From assembly GCF_020080835.1 (NCBI RefSeq), contig NC_058161.1, positions 20,387,603-20,451,602 of the forward strand: 64,000 nucleotides of DNA. Direction: 5' to 3'. Origin of the DNA: Cotesia glomerata (lineage: Eukaryota; Arthropoda; Insecta; Hymenoptera; Braconidae). The position numbers and the translations under genes were made by a program. Of the stretch, positions 59,692 through 64,000 are shown one piece after another. How positions within the stretch are numbered: the stretch's first letter is position 1; every line of letters starts with the position of its first letter. A model generated the notes under the pieces. That model saw only the letters and a program-made list of their open reading frames with translations. It was not told where the DNA came from and ran no database searches.

Positions 59692-60486
59692 CACGCTTTA
59701 TATTAGCTTCACTTGTATGTCAGTTTGTTTGTTTGTCAGTTTGTCAGTATGTCAGTAACTCTCCGTGGGTAATCTGCGCGCCTGCGGCCTTCCTTGGTTC
59801 TGGTAGCCGTTTCTCAGGCTCCCTCTCCGAAATCGAACTCTGATTCCCCGTATTTATAATATTTATTATTTACACGCTTTATATTAGCTTCATTTGTATG
59901 TCAGTTTGTATGTCAGTTTGTATGTCAGTTAGTATGTCAGTTTGTATGTCAGTTTGTCAGTATGTCAGTAACTCTCCGTGGGTAATTTGCGCGCCTGAAT
60001 ATTTTTGATAATCAACAAATAATAGTTTAAAAAAACTAAAAAATCACGCTTTTATAAATAAACCAAACTAAAAAGTAAAAAATAAATAATAGTTTAAAAA
60101 AACTAAAAACACGATTTTTATAGAAGACCAAACTCAAATATAGAAAATATAATTAAATTAAGAATAGTGTTAAAAATTTCAATAAATATAAATTAATAAT
60201 AGTGTAAATAAAAAAATGTATTTTATTTTAAAAAGCGTGGGGTGCTTTTTAAGATATTATCAAAATGATAATCACTCTACTCATATCTGTCAATAAAATA
60301 TTTATAACTATTGACACCATGCACCCCACGCTTTTTTTAAAATAAAATACATTTTTTTTATTTACACTATTATTAATTTATATTTATTGAAATTTTTAAC
60401 ACTATTCTTAATTTAAATTTATTTTCTATTTTTTAGTTTGGTTTTCTATAAAAAGCGTGTTTTTAGTTTTTTAAAACTATTATTTA
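59692..60486. mobile_element. inverted-repeat element with CACGCTTTATATTAGCTTC duplication
   Basis: CACGCTTTATATTAGCTTCA occurs at 59693 and 59873, each followed by a 12-bp GTATGTCAGTTT-type tandem and CTCTCCGTGGGTAAT. The right half (60045-60486) is a long inverted repeat with arms of about 170-200 bp around a GTGGGGTGCTTTTTAAG / ATGCACCCCAC stem. It is inserted exactly in the left arm of a Helitron module (CATTTTT|...|AAAGATA). Confidence 0.62.
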
Positions 60487-60598
60487 TTAAAGATAGAAGC
60501 TCATTTCGATGTTACACTCATAAAGACCTTTCATTCGAGTACCCACTTTAATTTTTCATATATTTATATATATTATATGTATGTATATATAAAAAATT

Positions 60599-61983
60599 AG
60601 GAAAACGGTTGACCCTGAAGGCCATCCCTGCAACTTCCCGCTTATTCCATACACAGAAAGAATGGTTCACTTGAACCAAGAAAATATTTTTCTTGCTAAT
60701 TATTTTCTTGGGCGAAAAAAAAATTTTTTTTTGACACAAGAAATTTCACTTATCTCAACAAAATTAATTCTCTTGCTTCAAGAAATACGTATCTTGATCC
60801 AAGACAATTTATTTGAATCAAGAACATTTTCTTGTTTTAAGAAAATTTTTCTCTTGCTCCAAAAAATTAAGTTCTTGATAGAAGTAAATTTTCTTGTCTT
60901 GAGAAAATTTTTCTCTTGCTCCAAAAAATTAAATATCTCGATAATAAATTTTCATTAATATTTTTATTGACAAACATGTCAAATGGGAAGATCAAATAAT
61001 ATTGAACTATTTTCTTTCATTCAATATGTATAATTGCGTGCTAATATAATCTAAAATGGGTATCAAATATTCAAGAGCAAAATTTTCTCAAGGTGAGAAA
61101 ATTTTTTTTTCAGCTGAAGTAGGTGGCGCTGCTTCCCTGAAGTATCTAAAAATCTTGATCCAATATAAAAATTGATTGTATCAAGTATTTATGATAATTT
61201 GAATTAAGAAAAATTACTTCCACCAAGAATAGAATTTCAAGAAAAATTTTTACTTCGGCCAAGACAACTTCGGTCTTCCTTCGGGTACCCGGAAATTTAC
61301 TTGAGCCAAGAATTTTATTCTCCAGTCAAGAAATTTTTTTTTCTGTGTACTTAGGCGCTTAAAATTGCACCAATGACGTTTTTGTGCTCTTCGAGCTCAA
61401 AAATACAATTTATGGGTTATTTTGAGCTCTCCAAGCTCAAAGAGATTGCTTTCCTATGCTTTTGAGCTCTTCGAGCTCAAAAGTCTGATGAGGGTTTGAT
61501 GACACTATTTTTTGAATTTTTAAACCGCAATAACTTTTGAATTAATAAACTGATTTTCATGCGGTTGGCAGCATTCGACGCAGTTTTTCCAGCTTCACAA
61601 AGAATCTCAAATTTTGAATTAATCGCGCTAGAAATTTCGGAGTTATTTCGAAAAAACACTTTTTTCGGTTTTCTTTCGTTCACGATATCTCTCGAACGAA
61701 TCAACCGATTTTGACCGGACTGATGGCGATTGACGTGGTTTTTTGAGGTTAAGAGCTGATTAGTTTTTGGAATTGAACCATCAAGCCGTTTAAAAGTTAT
61801 TCCAAAAAAACCACATTTGAAAAAATTTTTTTTTTCAGTTTTTTGATGATTTCTTAAAATCTTTTGATCTGAATTTGTCCAAATAGTTTTCAAAATTTAA
61901 GTTTGGTTAAGCCCTTTCGAATGACACCAACCGCGATGAAATCGGTCAAGCCGTTCAAAGGTTATAAGCGGTTCACATACTTT

Positions 61984-62057
<74 letters not shown>

Positions 62058-62220
62058 TACATACATACAGACACCGTGACAACCTCGCGGAGATAGTCAG
62101 GGAAGCTTCCTGTGACCTTCAAACGTCGAGATCTGATGAAAACTCGGTTTTTGCAAAACGGGGTGAAAACAATAACTTCCCGATTTTTGAAAATCTTCGA
62201 TTTTCGTAGCGGGAAGTTAA
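60599..62220 (+). repeat. ACTTCCCGC-ended dispersed repeat, copy C
   Basis: Same orientation and ends as copy A (AGGAAAACGGTTGACCCTGA, AGCGGGAAGTT). Split by the CACAGAAAG element at 60652-61347. (CA)n tract at 61986-62052. Sits in the TA-rich centre of a Helitron palindrome. Confidence 0.78.
60652..61347 (-). mobile_element. CACAGAAAG-ended element, complete, with TA duplication
   Basis: The termini are CACAGAAAGAATGG and AAATTTTTTTTTCTGTG, with TA on both sides (60650-60651, 61348-61349). Removing it restores ATTCCATACTTAGG, the sequence of repeat copy A at 12985-12998, so the ends and the duplication are confirmed internally. 696 bp, no credible ORF. It is in the opposite orientation to the copies at 1464 and 63755. 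Confidence 0.9.
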
Positions 62221-62446
62221 AAATACATAAAAAATGTATGCGGGTACTCGAATAAAAGCTCTTGATGATTGTAACATCAGGATGAGCTTATATTTTTAAA
62301 AACCTCAATATTTACCAAAGCACAGTGTAATTTAACAAAATTCATTATTTAATTTTAAATATTTTTAAATAATTTTAAAAATCTAAATTTTATTTATTTA
62401 TACTTAACAAGTCACTGAAGTCACAAAGTGACCGCTTGGTCGCTAG

Positions 62447-63754
62447 TATAATATTAATGCCTTACAATTATATTAATATAAATTCAATATTCAATCTAAC
62501 AATTTTTAATCACTGTTTACACATCAAGCTTCCTAATTAAAAATTAAACTTTATATGAAACAAGTTAATTTAACCGTAAAGAAAAAAAAAATTATAAATT
62601 ACCCTATTTTACCTCGTTAATTAAAAATTTCTATTGTAATAAAATCTCAATAGAAAGATATAAAGTTAAGTAAATAAACAAGACTCGGAAAAAAAAGTCA
62701 CCGACCGAAAAAATTAAACTAATTACCCCTTTAATTACCTCTGGAAAATAAAGACAAGCAAACTCTCGCCCTAAGAAACAAACCCAGGACCATTAAAAAA
62801 AATTTCCACCCTCTTTAGCTGTCACAATACTTTTTAATCCAAATGAATCATTCTCTCCTCTTCCTCCTCCTCCCCTTCGCCCTTTTTCTACCTTTGGAAA
62901 AAAAAAAATAAAGATAAAAACAAAAGGGGCATTCATAAAATAACCTTTTTAACTGGAGATAAAAGTCAGTAAAGAGTTGCCCGAAAATAAATCGAAAAGA
63001 AGAAGTATTGCACGGACCAAAATGAGATCGCGGGCCTTCTTTCCCTACTCGGTAAACTCCGTAAACTCTGCTTAGAAAGAAAGGAAGTAAATGAAAAAAG
63101 CGTATATAATATCCGCAACTCGGTAGTTGTGGGGTATAGTAAGGCCGGCATCACCTGAGTTGAAAGCTTTCAAGCTTTTATTGTTTTCCAGACTCAGACA
63201 AGTGTCGGTTCTGGCAAGAGAGCTCAATGTGTATACAGATATACAGATATATTACTTTTGCCGAATGTACAGAGACGTTAACGTTGTATTATAGTAAAGT
63301 TAGTGGAAAAGGTTGTTGCAACATCGCAACATCTCTCTTTCTCTCTTTACTCTCTCTACTCTCTACTCGGTTTAGTTCCATAGCATTGCATTGAGAATGA
63401 AAGGGGCTTGGGCGAGTGAATCGCATGAAAAAACCTACTCGAAAGTAGGTTTTCATTCTATTTTCCGATTCCCGAGTAGACGCTACAATCTACATTTTTT
63501 TATACACTGAAAAATAAATGTGGATGAGGAATTACACCCTCCGTACTATGTTTACTTTTTCAAACATCCTTTTTTCATTATTTTCAATGTCTCTTTCATA
63601 TTCATTGTCTTCATCCTGGTTTTTGTCCTTGTAATTAATTTGATTTATTTAATAAGATTTAGTAATAGTTACTAAATAATTTATTTCCACTAAATAAATA
63701 TTTAGTAGTATTTAACAACAGATTTATTGCTTCGCAATAAATCGTTAATTGGTA
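62447..63754. other. unassigned right-hand sequence
   Basis: No gene recognised. A CT-rich stretch lies at 63330-63368, a hairpin AAAACCTACTcgaaAGTAGGTTTT at about 63429-63452, and a perfect palindrome GATTTATTGCttcGCAATAAATC at 63721-63743, just beside the next MITE. It may be first intron or upstream DNA of the beat-like gene. Confidence 0.4.
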
Positions 63755-64000
63755 CACAGAAAGAATAATTTCTTGACGGCAGAACAAAATTCTTGGCTCA
63801 AGAAAATTTGTCGGGTGCCTGAAGGAAGACCGAAGTTGTCTTGGCCGGAGTTAAAATTTTTCGAAAAATTCTATTCTTGGTGGAAGTCATTTTTTCTTAT
63901 CATAAATACTTGATACGATAAATTTTTATATTTGATCAAGATTTTTAGATACTTTAGAGAAGCAGCGCCGCCTACTTCAGCTGAGAAAAAAATTTTCTCA
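63755..64000 (+). mobile_element. CACAGAAAG-ended element, copy 3 (runs off the window)
   Basis: Starts CACAGAAAGAATAATTTC after TA (63753-63754) and follows copy 1 closely up to the window end. The right end lies outside. Confidence 0.78.

Larger units (their letters stand above)
59080..62446 (+). mobile_element. Helitron block with large nested insertions, intact 3' end
   Basis: Begins with GATATTTAGGCTGCATTCGA and CTCTATCTCTAGATACATAA. Modules at 59180-59690, 60487-60597 and 62221-62345. Ends with the hairpin region GTCACaaaGTGAC, GGTCG and CTAG (62443-62446) followed by T. It is interrupted by 59692-60486 (inverted-repeat element) and by 60599-62220 (ACTTCCCGC repeat, itself carrying the CACAGAAAG element). 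Confidence 0.72.

Noticed and set aside
61477..62082. 138- and 61-codon frames in the ACTTCCCGC repeat
   Set aside because: They are not kept in the other copies of the repeat, and one is mostly the CA microsatellite read as Cys-Val.

Overview
This window is a piece of an AT-rich insect nuclear genome. The insect call rests on split genes with GT-AG introns, an odorant-binding protein, a beaten-path family immunoglobulin gene and a Tret1-type sugar transporter. The general repeat style suggests a parasitoid hymenopteran, possibly braconid-like; that is an inference from the style of the repeats and is not proven here.

Eight protein genes can be rebuilt exon by exon with consistent splice phases. 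From left to right: a Tret1-like sugar transporter (+, 2807-7511, 474 aa); an unrecognised single-pass membrane protein (-, 14335-11873, 228 aa); HSDL2 (-, 21869-18313, 412 aa); the carnitine/acylcarnitine carrier (+, 22979-25597, 291 aa), divergent from HSDL2; an AMSH/STAMBP JAMM deubiquitinase (-, 40724-28977, 329 aa), with an odorant-binding protein gene (+, 36367-38195, 144 aa) nested antisense in its fourth intron; prefoldin subunit 5 (+, 42822-44029, 158 aa); and a beaten-path family gene (-, about 57198-46606) whose first exon is not certain.

Most of the rest is transposon-derived. The dominant repeat is a family of palindromic modules of roughly 200-260 bp, lying inside elements that have Helitron ends: a 5' TCTATATTATTAAG-like start, and a 3' hairpin followed by CTAG, inserted between A and T. 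At least sixteen blocks occur, in introns of Tret1-like, HSDL2, the carrier, STAMBP and beat as well as between genes. The TA-rich centre of the palindrome has repeatedly been a landing site for other elements, giving nests up to four deep. In STAMBP intron 5, a tRNA-derived SINE lies in a hAT-like element with roughly 550-bp inverted repeats and an agatagat duplication, which lies in the tail of a truncated LINE, which lies in a Helitron palindrome. Other families are several TA-flanked MITEs (TACACGG- and TACACAGAAAG-type), a GGGTGATT-ended element present as an empty/filled pair, an ACTTCCCGC-ended repeat carrying a CA microsatellite, and a 1.4-kb foldback element with a TTAT duplication that ends 28 bp beyond the STAMBP stop codon and supplies its nearest downstream AATAAA.

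Functionally, HSDL2 (peroxisome/mitochondrion lipid dehydrogenase with an SCP2 domain) and the carnitine carrier share a 1.1-kb divergent spacer and may be co-regulated. The other genes look like independent single-copy genes. No virus, CRISPR array or bacterial-type system was seen. The most unusual content is the Helitron palindrome system and the way it organises nested insertions inside introns.
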